Positions 6,975-16,537 of a stretch of DNA of 64,000 nt are shown here, piece after piece (the stretch's first letter is position 1; every line of letters starts with the position of its first letter). The notes under the pieces are model-generated. The model was not told the DNA's origin. It worked only from the letters and a program-made list of their open reading frames with translations, and ran no database searches. The position numbers and the translations under genes are program-made. This DNA comes from Porphyrobacter sp. IPPAS B-1204. GTDB taxonomy: Bacteria > Pseudomonadota > Alphaproteobacteria > Sphingomonadales > Sphingomonadaceae. The stretch spans positions 248,001-312,000 of the forward strand of contig RHGM01000001.1 in the NCBI GenBank assembly GCA_003724185.1, written 5' to 3'.

Positions 6975-9509
6975 CTAGTCGATCCCGCCCTCGTCGATAA
7001 AGTCGACAGCTTCATCCTCAGGCGTATCGACCACCGCGCTTTCGGCGTTCTGGCGCCCGGCGCGGATCAGCGCGAGGATTTCGTTGCGCTTGGCTGCAAT
7101 GGCGTCCTGCCGCGTGTAACGCTCTGGCTCGGTATCCGGCTTGAAGGCTTCCCAGATGATCGCGGAACGCGGATCGTCGGTGGGCCAGCCATCGAACACG
7201 CGCTTGCCCGAACGGCGGTCAACCCGCACCATCCGCACGCCCGCAGGCGCAACCGCCGGAAGGTCTGACCACTTGGGCTTGGTCTTTTCGATCAGGCTCT
7301 TGATAATCGGCGCAGCGATCGTGCCGCCATAGGCATAACCGCCCATGTTGCGCGGCTGGTCAAAGCCCACATAGGCGCCTGCAATCATCGCCTGCGTGCC
7401 GCCGATGAACCACACGTCCTTGGGGCCGGTCGTGGTCCCGGTCTTGCCGAACAGCGGCAGGTTCAGCGGATTGAGAACCGTCGCTGTCCCGCGGCTGACC
7501 GCGCCGCGAAGCATGTGCATCACCTGAAACGCGGTGCGTGCGTCCATCGCCTGCGTGCCGCGCACGCCGAAGCGCGGCATCGGCTTGCCGTCCCACTTGG
7601 CCATGTTGCAGCCCCGGCATTCGCGCATGTCGGCGCGCCACAGCACCTTGCCGCGCCTGTCCTGCACATAGTCGATGGTGGTCGGCGGGTTGAGCCGTCC
7701 GTGATTGGCGAGCGCGCTGTACGCGGCAACCATCTTCACCAGAGTTGTCTCGCCTGCGCCAAGCGCGGTCGAGGGATAGGCCGGGAACTTCCCGATCCCC
7801 AGCTTTTCAATGCCGTTGACAACATTGGGCATGCCAGCGGTCATGCCGATCTGCACGGTCATGATATTCTGCGACTGTTCGAGGCCGTAACGCATCGGAT
7901 ACTGCCCGCCGCTGCCGGAGCCGCGGATGCACTTTTCGCCAAGCCCAGCACCCTGATAATAGCAGAAGCGGTTGTTATCGACCTGTGTCGAAGGCGTCAT
8001 GCCGCTGTCCAGGCCGGCCGCATAGACGAAGGGCTTGATGGTCGATCCCGGCTGCCGCATCGCCTGCGTCGCGCGGTTGAAATCGGACAGGCGGTGGTCA
8101 AAGCCGCCCTGCATCGCCAGAATCCGGCCTGTCTGCGCGCTTTCCACCACCAGCGCGCCCTGCGCTTCGGGAAGGGTCCGCACCTGCCAGCCATTGCCGC
8201 TGGGGCTGGCAACGATCACGTCGCCCGCTTTCAGGGCATTGGGCAGATTGCCAAGCGGAGCTTCCTTGCCGTCGGCAAAGCCGATCTGCGCCGATGCGCC
8301 TGCGCGGCTGGTGACCACGCCCACGCGCCAGTCCTTGTAGCTGATGCCCAGCGGCGAGCTTTGCAGCTGGCCCGCCCAATTGCCTTTGCTCACGTCGATG
8401 GTCGCAATCGGTCCGGCCCAAGCGCGCCCCCCGTGGTAGCGCAGCAGACCTTCGCGAAGGGCATCGCGGGCCGCCAGCTGCATCTGCGGGTCAAGGCTGG
8501 TGCGCACCCACAATCCGCCGGCATAGACCGAATTGGGCCCGGCTTCCGCGGTTTCGCCAAAGCGCTCGATCAGCTCGCGGCGCACCTCTTCAAGGAAATA
8601 GCCCGCGTCCACACTGCGTTCGCGCCGCTGCGTGACGAGGCCTAGGGGCTGCGCCGCCGCCGCACGCCGCTCCGACCCGGTGATGAAACCGTTCTGCTCC
8701 ATCTGGTCCAGCACGAAATTGCGCCGTTCCAGCGCCGCCTGTTCCTGCCCCTTGCGGCCATAGCGTTCGGGAGCCTTGGGCAAGATCGCAAGGAACGCCA
8801 TTTCGTGCAGTTCCAGATCGCCCACGTCCTTGTCGAAATAGGCGCGCGCGGCCGCCTGCACGCCAAAGCTGCGCCGCCCGAGCGGGATTTCGTTGAGGTA
8901 AAGCTCCAGAATTTCCTGCTTGGTCAGCACCCCTTCGATGCGGCCTGCAAGGATCATCTCCTTGAGCTTGCGCGTCACCGAGTATTCGTCACCCAGCAGC
9001 AGGTTCTTGGCCACCTGCTGGGTGATTGTGGAACCGCCCACCGCACGCTCGCCAGACCCCAGCTTGGTCGCGTAGTCGAACACCGCGTTGGCAGTGCCGA
9101 AAAAGTCAATCCCGCCGTGGCTGAAGAAGGTCTTGTCCTCGGCCGAAAGGTAGGCCTCGATCAGCTGTTCGGGAAAATCCGCATATTGCAGCTGCACCCG
9201 CCGTTCGCGGGCATAGGAATGGACGATTTCGCCATCGAGCCCGCGCACCACGGTTGGCAGCGGGGTTTCATAGGTCAGCAGCGCTTCTGCCTCGGGCAAG
9301 TCGCTGGCCAGCCACACGAAAACCGCAATCCACAGGACCAGAAACGCAGCCAGAGCCCCGGCGATCAGCTTGAACAGCAAGCTTTGCCGCCAGCGTTCAC
9401 GGAACCACGCGAGCGCAGCACCAAGATCGCGATTCACGCGGTAACGCAGGTACGCCCAGTTGGAGGGCTCAGCCGGTTCGGCGGCAGGGGTGGCGACAGG
9501 CTCGGTCAT
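6975..9509 (-). CDS. mrcA: class A penicillin-binding protein 1A
   Basis: An 844-aa bifunctional peptidoglycan glycosyltransferase/transpeptidase anchored by one membrane segment (about 45-68). The GT51 domain shows SAEDKTFFSHGGID (catalytic Glu124), GGSTITQQVAKNLLL and KLKEMILAGRIE. An inserted domain (about 330-450) precedes the transpeptidase, which has S489xxK in RQPGSTIKPF, SQN (SxN) and GKTGTT (KTG). Start ATG 9509 (MTEPVATPAA) is preferred over an ATG 43 codons upstream. Its Shine-Dalgarno is weak. It lies just after the amidase gene, forming a cell-wall pair. Confidence 0.94.
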   Translation of the reverse strand: MTEPVATPAAEPAEPSNWAYLRYRVNRDLGAALAWFRERWRQSLLFKLIAGALAAFLVLWIAVFVWLASDLPEAEALLTYETPLPTVVRGLDGEIVHSYARERRVQLQYADFPEQLIEAYLSAEDKTFFSHGGIDFFGTANAVFDYATKLGSGERAVGGSTITQQVAKNLLLGDEYSVTRKLKEMILAGRIEGVLTKQEILELYLNEIPLGRRSFGVQAAARAYFDKDVGDLELHEMAFLAILPKAPERYGRKGQEQAALERRNFVLDQMEQNGFITGSERRAAAAQPLGLVTQRRERSVDAGYFLEEVRRELIERFGETAEAGPNSVYAGGLWVRTSLDPQMQLAARDALREGLLRYHGGRAWAGPIATIDVSKGNWAGQLQSSPLGISYKDWRVGVVTSRAGASAQIGFADGKEAPLGNLPNALKAGDVIVASPSGNGWQVRTLPEAQGALVVESAQTGRILAMQGGFDHRLSDFNRATQAMRQPGSTIKPFVYAAGLDSGMTPSTQVDNNRFCYYQGAGLGEKCIRGSGSGGQYPMRYGLEQSQNIMTVQIGMTAGMPNVVNGIEKLGIGKFPAYPSTALGAGETTLVKMVAAYSALANHGRLNPPTTIDYVQDRRGKVLWRADMRECRGCNMAKWDGKPMPRFGVRGTQAMDARTAFQVMHMLRGAVSRGTATVLNPLNLPLFGKTGTTTGPKDVWFIGGTQAMIAGAYVGFDQPRNMGGYAYGGTIAAPIIKSLIEKTKPKWSDLPAVAPAGVRMVRVDRRSGKRVFDGWPTDDPRSAIIWEAFKPDTEPERYTRQDAIAAKRNEILALIRAGRQNAESAVVDTPEDEAVDFIDEGGID

Positions 9510-9564
9510 GGACGGAGGGGCAACTAGCACGCGAGGATTGGCCAAGGCTAGCCGATTTGCAAAC

Positions 9565-10464
9565 CTATTCCCCGCCCGCGGCCACATCGGTCCGGCGTGC
9601 AAAGTAGACGCGGATGGCGCGCGCCAGCACCCCTGCATACTGCGCCCGCCCCTCGGGTGTGGTCAGACGGGCGCGATCATCGCGGTTGGTGACGAACCCG
9701 CTTTCGAACAGCACCGATGGCACATCGGGAGCGCGCAGCACGGCCAGCGCCGCGGCGCGCCGTGGCTGCGGGACGAACGCCAGCCTGGCCTCACCCTCGC
9801 GCAACACCAGTCCGGCAAAGGCGAGTGCATCCTCCTGCGTGCGTTGCTGCGACAATTCGACCAGAATGGCGCTGACCGCCGCGCTTTGCCCTTCGATGGC
9901 GATACCATTGAGGCGGTCGGCATCGTTCTCACGCGCCGCAAACCGCGCTGCTGCCTCGCTGGAGGCTTCATCGGACAGGGTGTAGATGCTTGCTCCGCTG
10001 ACATCATCCCGCGATCCGGCGGAATCGGCGTGGACGGATATGAACAGATCGGCATCAAGCCGGCGCGCTATCTCGGGCCGGTGCGCCAGCGGCAGAATCC
10101 TGTCATCTGCGCGGGTCAGCGCCACGCGGATGCCGCCAGCCTTCAGCAACTCGTCCCGAAGCGCGAGCGCAATGGCGAGAGTGATGTCCTTTTCATTGAA
10201 CCGGCTCCCGTCCGGACCCGTGCCGACGGCCCCGGGATCGCGCCCGCCATGCCCGGCATCGATCACCACCAGCGGACGCGACGGATCATCGGGGCCTTCA
10301 ACCGGCGGCAGTTCTATGGCCGAACCCGCATCCTCGAACGCAATCCGCACGACATAGTCGCGGCCCCAGTGCGGCACGGGGATCGTCACGCCCAACACCC
10401 GCGCACCGCCCAGCAACGCCAGCGGCACAAGCAGCACGATCAGCAGGAGTGCGCGATAACTCAT
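9565..10464 (-). CDS. N-acetylmuramoyl-L-alanine amidase (AmiC-like)
   Basis: A 299-aa exported zinc amidase that cleaves the bond between MurNAc and the stem peptide during cell separation. It has an N-terminal membrane or signal segment (about 4-25) and an Amidase_3 domain with zinc ligands in DAGHGG and SVHAD, the Glu in FNEKDITL, and the catalytic Glu in VLFESGFVTN. It lacks an evident AMIN domain, as only about 50 residues separate the signal from the catalytic domain. It precedes the PBP1A gene on the same strand and is divergent from rne. Confidence 0.92.
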   Translation of the reverse strand: MSYRALLLIVLLVPLALLGGARVLGVTIPVPHWGRDYVVRIAFEDAGSAIELPPVEGPDDPSRPLVVIDAGHGGRDPGAVGTGPDGSRFNEKDITLAIALALRDELLKAGGIRVALTRADDRILPLAHRPEIARRLDADLFISVHADSAGSRDDVSGASIYTLSDEASSEAAARFAARENDADRLNGIAIEGQSAAVSAILVELSQQRTQEDALAFAGLVLREGEARLAFVPQPRRAAALAVLRAPDVPSVLFESGFVTNRDDRARLTTPEGRAQYAGVLARAIRVYFARRTDVAAGGE

Positions 10465-10887
10465 TGCCGCTGCGGCTTACGTTCTTGCGCAAGGGAAACG
10501 CAATAGAGTTGCGGGGTTTGCCCCACAGTGCTAGCGATAGTGCCCGAGAGGATGCATCACGGCGCAATGCGCGCCAAATTGCCCGCCTCTTGCGCCGGAG
10601 CCATCTCTTTTTCTTCTCCGGTCCAATACAGGTTGATGCAGTGACAGAACGTTTTTCCCGGCAGACCAGCACGATGCGCGTTTCTCGCGTGCGTGCCGTC
10701 GCGGGTCGACAAGCGGCGATCGTCCGCACGTCTGACATTGCAGACACGAGCTTCGCGCTGAGAGCCGCTGGCGGCCAAAGCGCGATCATCCCTTCCGGCA
10801 CCGCCTTCGGGCTGGCCGGTTCATCACACAATGCGCGCCCCCTTTATCTGCTTATGCGGGCAAGGCCGGGCGCATGGAGACTATTCA
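10465..10887 (+). promoter_or_regulatory. long hairpin-rich leader / divergent region upstream of rne
   Basis: This 423-nt gene-free stretch separates the amidase start from the RNase E start. It contains several perfect short hairpins: GGCGC-AATGC-GCGCC at 10561-10575, and CCGGAG at 10595-10600 paired with CTCCGG at 10616-10621 around a 15-nt pyrimidine loop with five consecutive T. E. coli rne also has a long structured leader used for autoregulation by RNase E, and a similar role here is inferred. The promoters of both divergent genes must lie here, but I cannot pick a convincing -35/-10 pair. Confidence 0.5.
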
Positions 10888-13743
10888 ATGGCAACGCGCA
10901 TGCTTATCGATGCGCGCCACCCGGAAGAAACACGGGTGGCGGTACTGCAAGGCAACCGGATTGAGGAATTCGACTTTGAATCTGCCGAACACAAGCAGAT
11001 CAAGGGCAATATCTATCTCGCCAAAGTAACACGGGTCGAACCTTCGCTTCAGGCGGCGTTCGTAGACTTTGGCGGCAATCGCCACGGGTTCCTCGCCTTC
11101 AGCGAAATTCACCCCGATTATTACCAGATCCCCAAGGCTGACCGCGACGCCCTGCTCGCCGAAGAGGCCGAAGCTGCGGAAGAAGAAGAACGTCTTCGCG
11201 CCGAAGAGGAAGATGAAGGCATCTCCCCCGGCGAAGAATACGACGCCGAAGACGAAAGCGGCGAATCCCTCGCTGAAGACTTTGCCGAAAACGGCGTCGA
11301 GGAGGTCGACACCTCCGACAAGGACGATGTCGCCACCTTCGAGGGCGGCGCATCCGATGATGACGGTTCCGACGACAACGACGACGGCGATGATGACCAG
11401 AACGGCGATGAAAACGCCGATGGCTCCGATTCCGATCGCGGCCGCGGTCGTCGCGGACGCCGCCGTCAGGGCAGCAAGGGCAGCGAAAAGGGCGACAGCA
11501 AGGGTGGCCGCAGCCGCGCCAAGCAGGTCGACGAAGTCCGCGCCAAGCGCATGGCGCTGCGTCGCCGCTACAAGATTCAGGATGTGATCCAGCGCCGCCA
11601 GGTGCTGCTGGTGCAGGTGGTCAAGGAAGAACGCGGCAACAAGGGCGCGGCGCTGACCACCTATCTCAGCCTTGCCGGGCGTTACACCGTGCTGATGCCC
11701 AACAGCTCCAGCGGGGGCGGGATCAGCCGCAAGATCAGTTCGACCAGCGATCGCAAGCGGTTGAAGGACATGGTGTCCGATCTCAAGCTGCCCAAGTCGA
11801 TGGGCCTGATCGTGCGCACCGCGGGGATGAGCCGCACCAAGCCCGAGATCAAGCGCGACTTCGATTACCTCGCCCGCGTGTGGGACGATATCCGCGAGAA
11901 CACGCTCGCATCGGTTGCCCCGGCGCTGATCCATTCGGACAGCGACCTCATCAAGCGCGCGATCCGCGACATCTACAACAAGGAAATCGAGGAAGTCGTC
12001 GTCGAGGGCGAGGACGGCTACAAGTCGGCCAAGGCCTTCATGAAGATGCTGATGCCCAGCCATGCCCGGCGGGTGAAAGCCTATTCCGATCCCGTGCCAC
12101 TGTTCCAGCGTTACGGTGCGGAAGATCAGCTGCGCGCCATGTATGATCCGATGGTGCAGCTGAAGTCGGGCGGCTATCTGATCATCAACCCCACCGAGGC
12201 GCTGGTGTCGATCGACATCAACTCCGGCCGTTCCACCAAGGAACACGGGATCGAGGCGACCGCGCTTCACACCAACCTTGAAGCCGCCAAGGAAATCGCC
12301 CGCCAACTGCGCCTGCGTGACATGGCCGGTCTGGTGGTGATCGACTTCATCGACATGGAGTATTCGAACAACGTCCGTAAGGTCGAAAAGGCGATGAAAG
12401 ATGCGCTGAAGAACGACCGCGCGCGGATTCAGGTTGGCCGGATTTCCAGCTTCGGGCTGATGGAAATGAGCCGACAGCGCCTGCGCACCGGCGTGCTGGA
12501 AGCGACCACCCGCCCCTGCCCGCATTGCGACGGCACAGGCTTGGTCCGCACGGCTTCGTCGGCAGGCCTTTCGGCCCTGCGTCTGATCGAAGACGAAGCC
12601 GCGCGCGGCAAGGGCACGCTGATCCGTCTGGGCGCCAGCACCGAAGCGGCGATCTACCTGCTCAACGAAAAGCGCGGCGATCTGGTCGAGATCGAACACC
12701 GTTACGGCGTCAGCGTCGAAGTGGTGCCGGAAGGCGAGCAGGAAGGCGCGAAGATGAGCGTTTCCAGCTCTGGCCCGCGCCCGCTCGCTGCGCCCAAGTT
12801 CGAACCGATCATCGATGATGACGATGATGATCTGCCCGAGGAGGAGGAAGACTTCGCCGAGGACGAGGTCGAAGCCGAAGCCGACAAGCGTGAACCGCGT
12901 CAGCGCCGCGAACGCGGTGAGCGCCGCGAAGCGGGCGAAAGCGAAGAAGATGCCGCGCGCCGCAAGAAGCGTCGCCGCCGCCGTGGTGGCCGCAATCGCA
13001 ACCGGCCCGATCGTGAGGACGGTCTCGAAGGTGAAGCGGCAGATGAAGCCGATCGCCTCGAAGCTGAAGCCGATGCGGAAGCGGCAGATCAGGCCGGGGG
13101 TGATGATCGCCCCGATGCCGCCAGCGAAGACGGCGAAGGTCGCCCCAAGAAGCGCCGCCGCCGCGGTGGTCGCGGGCGCAAGCGTCGCGATGGCACCTAT
13201 GAAGGTGACGCTGCGGACAATGGTGTCGATAACGGTGACAATGGTGATGCGGCAACCGCCGACGAGGGCGAACCGGCTGACGCTGACGCTCCGCAGGGTG
13301 AAGCTGCGCAAGTCGATACCCCCGCACCTGAAGCCGCGCCCGAAGCCGCAGAGGACGCTCCCGCTGAAAAGCCGAAGCGCAAGCGTGCGCCCCGCAAGAC
13401 CAAGGCGATGCTCGCCGCCGAAGCCGAAGCCGCCGCTGCGGCAGAGGCTGAAGCAGCGTCCGAGGCCGTAGCAGAAGCGCAGGCCCCCGCAGAAGCGGAA
13501 GCGGAGGCAGAAGCACCGGCTGAAAAGCCCAAGCGCAAGCGCGCCCCGCGCAAGGCCAAGACCGCCGAGGCCAGCGAATCCCTGTCCCAGCAAGTCACGG
13601 ACGACATGGCCGTGATCGCTGGCCCGGACGATGCGCCGCAGACTGCCGAAGCCATGGCTGCGAAGGACACTGCCAAGGACGCACCCGCGGAAGACGGCGG
13701 AAAGCCGCGCCGCGGCTGGTGGCAGCGCACTTTCGGCGAATAG
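10888..13743 (+). CDS. rne: ribonuclease E
   Basis: A 951-aa endoribonuclease that initiates mRNA decay and matures rRNA/tRNA. The S1 domain is split by an acidic then basic insert at about residues 91-220, and resumes at RRYKIQDVIQRRQVLL. The catalytic core carries VSIDINSGR and LVVIDFIDME (the two Mg-binding Asp regions), and the zinc-link CPHCDGTG is present. The C-terminal third is low complexity: acidic stretches, arginine clusters (KKRRRRRGGR and KKRRRRGGRGRKRR) and two copies of APAEKPKRKRAPRK. It probably binds RNA and scaffolds a degradosome. ATG 10888 has GGAG 8 nt upstream. An upstream in-frame ATG at 10831 adds unlike sequence. Confidence 0.95.
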   Translation: MATRMLIDARHPEETRVAVLQGNRIEEFDFESAEHKQIKGNIYLAKVTRVEPSLQAAFVDFGGNRHGFLAFSEIHPDYYQIPKADRDALLAEEAEAAEEEERLRAEEEDEGISPGEEYDAEDESGESLAEDFAENGVEEVDTSDKDDVATFEGGASDDDGSDDNDDGDDDQNGDENADGSDSDRGRGRRGRRRQGSKGSEKGDSKGGRSRAKQVDEVRAKRMALRRRYKIQDVIQRRQVLLVQVVKEERGNKGAALTTYLSLAGRYTVLMPNSSSGGGISRKISSTSDRKRLKDMVSDLKLPKSMGLIVRTAGMSRTKPEIKRDFDYLARVWDDIRENTLASVAPALIHSDSDLIKRAIRDIYNKEIEEVVVEGEDGYKSAKAFMKMLMPSHARRVKAYSDPVPLFQRYGAEDQLRAMYDPMVQLKSGGYLIINPTEALVSIDINSGRSTKEHGIEATALHTNLEAAKEIARQLRLRDMAGLVVIDFIDMEYSNNVRKVEKAMKDALKNDRARIQVGRISSFGLMEMSRQRLRTGVLEATTRPCPHCDGTGLVRTASSAGLSALRLIEDEAARGKGTLIRLGASTEAAIYLLNEKRGDLVEIEHRYGVSVEVVPEGEQEGAKMSVSSSGPRPLAAPKFEPIIDDDDDDLPEEEEDFAEDEVEAEADKREPRQRRERGERREAGESEEDAARRKKRRRRRGGRNRNRPDREDGLEGEAADEADRLEAEADAEAADQAGGDDRPDAASEDGEGRPKKRRRRGGRGRKRRDGTYEGDAADNGVDNGDNGDAATADEGEPADADAPQGEAAQVDTPAPEAAPEAAEDAPAEKPKRKRAPRKTKAMLAAEAEAAAAAEAEAASEAVAEAQAPAEAEAEAEAPAEKPKRKRAPRKAKTAEASESLSQQVTDDMAVIAGPDDAPQTAEAMAAKDTAKDAPAEDGGKPRRGWWQRTFGE
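13358..13560 (+). repeat. duplicated basic motif in RNase E tail
   Basis: The peptide APAEKPKRKRAPRK is encoded twice in frame (about 13358-13407 and 13512-13560), separated by an Ala/Glu-rich linker. This is an internal direct repeat in the disordered tail, probably an RNA-binding or scaffold element. Confidence 0.8.
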
Positions 13744-13768
13744 GCCGCAGGTCAGGCAGACAGAAACA

Positions 13769-13802
13769 GGGCGGGAGCGGGCAACCTCTCCCGCCCTTTT
13801 CT
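13769..13802 (+). terminator. rho-independent terminator of rne
   Basis: GGGCGGGAG at 13769-13777 pairs perfectly with CTCCCGCCC at 13788-13796, followed by TTTTCT. It lies 25 nt after the rne stop and just before the end of the convergent methyltransferase gene. Confidence 0.85.
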
Positions 13803-14445
13803 ATGTCACTTTGCGCGCGATGCCCCATTCCATCCACCCGGCAAAACGCGGTGCCTTGGGGGTGTAACCCTCGCCCAGCGTCTCGACCGCAAAGCCTGCG
13901 CCGCCAAGTGCGCTGGCGATCGGACGGGTCAGGTGGCAGCCTCCCGCAAGCCGCTTCCACACGGGTTCGATCCGTTCCTGCCAGCCCCTGACCGACGCAT
14001 CGGGGGCCGCGCCATGCTCCAAAAACAGCGCCTCACCGCCGGGGCGCAGGATGCGGCGCAACTCGCGCATCACCTGCGCCGGATCGTCAACCGAACACAT
14101 GGTGAAGGTGCACACCACACAGTCGAAGCTGGCATCGGCAAAGGGGATGTCCTCACCCCGCCCCTGCCTCAGATCAGCCGCCCAGCCCCCACCCCTTGCA
14201 AGGTCCCGCGCCGCCGCTCTTGCGCCATCAAGCAGGCCTTCATGCGGATCGATCCCGGCATAGGAAGTGATGGCGGAAGGGTCATAGAAGGCATGGTTGA
14301 TCCCGCCCCCGCAGCCCAGTTCGAACACATCGCCCCGCGCGCGCGGCACTACGGCAGCGCGCCGCTTCATCACCTGCCCCTGCGAACACGCACAGGTAAT
14401 CAGGCGCGGCATGATGTTCGCCTCGTACCAGCTGATCAGTCCCAT
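13801..14445 (-). CDS. class I SAM-dependent methyltransferase
   Basis: A 214-aa cytoplasmic methyltransferase with SAM motif I VFELGCGGGINHAFY, post-I acidic residue in YAGIDPHE, and motif FDCVVCTFTMCSVDDP. The domain resembles UbiE/phospholipid-type methyltransferases. The N terminus MGLISWYEANIMPRL and CxC residues are typical of small methyltransferases related to phosphatidylethanolamine or quinone methylation, but the substrate is not determinable. I chose ATG 14445 rather than the start 23 codons upstream, since family members begin close to the WYE segment. It is convergent with rne and divergent from the small membrane protein. Confidence 0.75.
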   Translation of the reverse strand: MGLISWYEANIMPRLITCACSQGQVMKRRAAVVPRARGDVFELGCGGGINHAFYDPSAITSYAGIDPHEGLLDGARAAARDLARGGGWAADLRQGRGEDIPFADASFDCVVCTFTMCSVDDPAQVMRELRRILRPGGEALFLEHGAAPDASVRGWQERIEPVWKRLAGGCHLTRPIASALGGAGFAVETLGEGYTPKAPRFAGWMEWGIARKVT

Positions 14446-14541
14446 TTTGCCCCTTCTCCCCAATCCCACTATCCTAACGCGGCATGCCGTGGCACGATAG
14501 GGTTCTGTCGCCAAATTCGGGCGACATGACAGGATGCCTCA

Positions 14542-14832
14542 ATGACGACAACCACCGCACCCAAATCCACCTTCCGGTTCCATCCCACGCTGTGGCTGTG
14601 TGCCGCCATGCTGATGGCGTTCCCGGCGCTCGGTACGTTCATGAGCGACGAGGTCAATTGGGGCGCGGAAGACTTCGCTGTTTTCGCCCTGATGCTGGCG
14701 GCGCTTTGTGCCGGGTTAGAGGCGGCCTGGCACTTCCTTGCCTCGCCGAGGTGGCGGATAGGGGCGGCCTTGCTCGGGCTGCTGATGTTCCTGACGCTGT
14801 GGGCCCACCTCGCGGTCGATCTGTTCGATTAG
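14542..14832 (+). CDS. small membrane protein of unknown function
   Basis: A 96-aa protein with three predicted membrane segments (about 14-33, 44-64, 71-93) separated by short loops. No known domain is recognised. ATG 14542 follows CAGGA with suitable spacing. Its stop overlaps the stop of the convergent SDR gene in the tetranucleotide TTAG. Confidence 0.6.
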   Translation: MTTTTAPKSTFRFHPTLWLCAAMLMAFPALGTFMSDEVNWGAEDFAVFALMLAALCAGLEAAWHFLASPRWRIGAALLGLLMFLTLWAHLAVDLFD

Positions 14833-15584
14833 GCCGGAACCTCGGCGCCGCGGAAATCGAACACCCGCCCCGATTGCTCTGGTGTCAGACCTGACAGCAC
14901 AGCCAGCAAATTTTCAGCGGCGTCATGCGGCGCGGTCAATTGCCCATCGGGCAGCCCCGATTGGAACGGCTGCGAGAGCGCGCTGTCCACTGTGCCGGGA
15001 TGCAGGCCCACCACAACACTGTCCGGGTGGGAACGCGCCATTTCCAGTGCGAAGTTCTTCAGCAGCATATTGAGCGCGGCTTTGCTTGCCCGGTAGGAAT
15101 GCCATCCGCCAAGCCGGTTATCCGAAATCGACCCGACACGCGCCGACAGCGCAGCAAAGGTAAAGGCTCGCCCGCGCGGCATGATCCCCAGCATATGCTT
15201 GGCAATCATCGCCGGGCCGATGGTGTTGAGGGCCAGCATTTGCGCCATCGCCGCCGGATCGAGCCGCCTGTAAGTCCGTTCCGGCCCGGTGCCGTCGGGC
15301 AAGGTCAGCACGCCGGTGGCCACGATCACCCATTCGGGCGGATCGTTCCGCATGGCCTCGGCAGCGGCGGCAATCGACGATTCGTCGGTGAGATCGAAGG
15401 CGAAGGGCTGGATGCCCGACCGCTGCGGCGCTTCACCCCGGCGCGATCCGGCATGGACCACTTTCGTGCCACCGGCCACAAGCGCCGAGCACAGCGCCGC
15501 GCCGATCCCGCCCGAAGCGCCGAACACCGCCGCACTGCGCGGCCAGACCGCTCCGTTTCCCGATACTTGTCCTGCCCCTGTCAT
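14829..15584 (-). CDS. SDR-family oxidoreductase
   Basis: A 251-aa short-chain dehydrogenase. The nucleotide-binding motif is GASGGIGAAL, VATGV replaces the usual NNAG, and the active site has Ser in SARVGSI and YRASK (YxxxK). The region resembles C-factor/CsgA-like SDRs. The substrate is unknown. It is divergent from sdhB across 140 nt. Confidence 0.83.
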   Translation of the reverse strand: MTGAGQVSGNGAVWPRSAAVFGASGGIGAALCSALVAGGTKVVHAGSRRGEAPQRSGIQPFAFDLTDESSIAAAAEAMRNDPPEWVIVATGVLTLPDGTGPERTYRRLDPAAMAQMLALNTIGPAMIAKHMLGIMPRGRAFTFAALSARVGSISDNRLGGWHSYRASKAALNMLLKNFALEMARSHPDSVVVGLHPGTVDSALSQPFQSGLPDGQLTAPHDAAENLLAVLSGLTPEQSGRVFDFRGAEVPA

Positions 15585-15669
15585 CGCTGATCAAGCGCGC
15601 CGCAGCGCACTTGGTTCCGGCACGTGAGACACATTCAACCCTTGTGCGAAACCGCGCAACACCGCCCGC

Positions 15670-15697
15670 TTGCGCCCATGGACAATGACGCTAGATA
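15670..15697 (+). promoter_or_regulatory. possible sdhB promoter
   Basis: TTGCGC at 15670-15675 and TAGATA at 15692-15697 are separated by 16 nt and lie 28 nt before the sdhB start. Match to a sigma-70-type promoter is only moderate. Confidence 0.25.
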
Positions 15698-15724
15698 GGG
15701 TGCAAATCGAAACGGGATCAGTTC

Positions 15725-16504
15725 ATGGCGACCTTCACTCTCCCCAAGAATTCCAAGATCAACGCGAACGGCAAGGTCCACAAGACCTCCGGAGGGCGCG
15801 TGAAGGCGTTCAAGATCTACCGCTATGATCCCGACAGCGGCCAGAACCCGCGTTACGACAAATTCGAGCTCGACCTCGACGAATGCGGGCCGATGGTGCT
15901 GGACGCCCTGTTCAAGATCAAGAACGAGCTCGACCCGACCCTTACCTTCCGTCGTTCGTGCCGCGAAGGCATCTGCGGTTCGTGCTCGATGAACATGAAT
16001 GGCAAGAACGGCCTTGCCTGCACCACCGCGATTGAAGACCTCAAGGGCGAAATTCGCATCACGCCGCTGCCGCACATGGACGTGATCAAGGATCTGGTGC
16101 CCGATTTCACGCACTTCTACGCGCAATACGCATCGATCCGCCCGTGGCTGCAGACCGTCACCCCGACGCCGAGCGGCAAGGAACGCCTGCAATCGCCTGA
16201 ACAGCGCGAAAAGCTCGACGGCCTTTACGAGTGCATTTTGTGCGCTTGCTGTTCGACCTCGTGCCCGTCTTACTGGTGGAACAGCGACAAGTTCCTCGGC
16301 CCGGCGATCCTGCTGCAGGCCTATCGCTGGCTGGCTGACAGCCGCGACGAGATGACGGGTGAACGTCTGGATGATCTGGAAGACCCCTTCCGCCTGTATC
16401 GCTGCCACACCATCATGAACTGCGCCAACGTCTGCCCCAAGGGCCTCAGCCCCGCCAAGGCGATTGCGGAAACCAAGAAGATGATGGCCGAGCGCGCGAT
16501 CTGA
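15725..16504 (+). CDS. sdhB: succinate dehydrogenase iron-sulfur subunit
   Basis: A 259-aa electron-transfer subunit of complex II, linking FAD-bound SdhA to the membrane quinone site. Cluster ligands are all present: 2Fe-2S Cys79, 84, 87, 99; 4Fe-4S Cys170, 173, 176, 237; 3Fe-4S Cys180, 227, 233. Length is normal. No sdhC, sdhD or sdhA is adjacent: a divergent SDR lies upstream, so the other subunits must be encoded elsewhere or further away. It is followed by a thioesterase gene (33 nt) and zapE. Confidence 0.97.
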   Translation: MATFTLPKNSKINANGKVHKTSGGRVKAFKIYRYDPDSGQNPRYDKFELDLDECGPMVLDALFKIKNELDPTLTFRRSCREGICGSCSMNMNGKNGLACTTAIEDLKGEIRITPLPHMDVIKDLVPDFTHFYAQYASIRPWLQTVTPTPSGKERLQSPEQREKLDGLYECILCACCSTSCPSYWWNSDKFLGPAILLQAYRWLADSRDEMTGERLDDLEDPFRLYRCHTIMNCANVCPKGLSPAKAIAETKKMMAERAI

Positions 16505-16537
16505 TCTTCGCTGCTTCGACAACAAAGGCGCGAAGAC

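Noticed and set aside
10885..13593. 902-codon open frame antisense to rne
   Set aside because: Low-complexity mirror of the RNase E gene's biased codons; no recognisable domain or ribosome site.
15616..15631. CACGTG with flanking ...TCCGG and AGACA, considered as a second parS
   Set aside because: Only the right half resembles parS; the left half does not match TGTTN, so it is not a full site.
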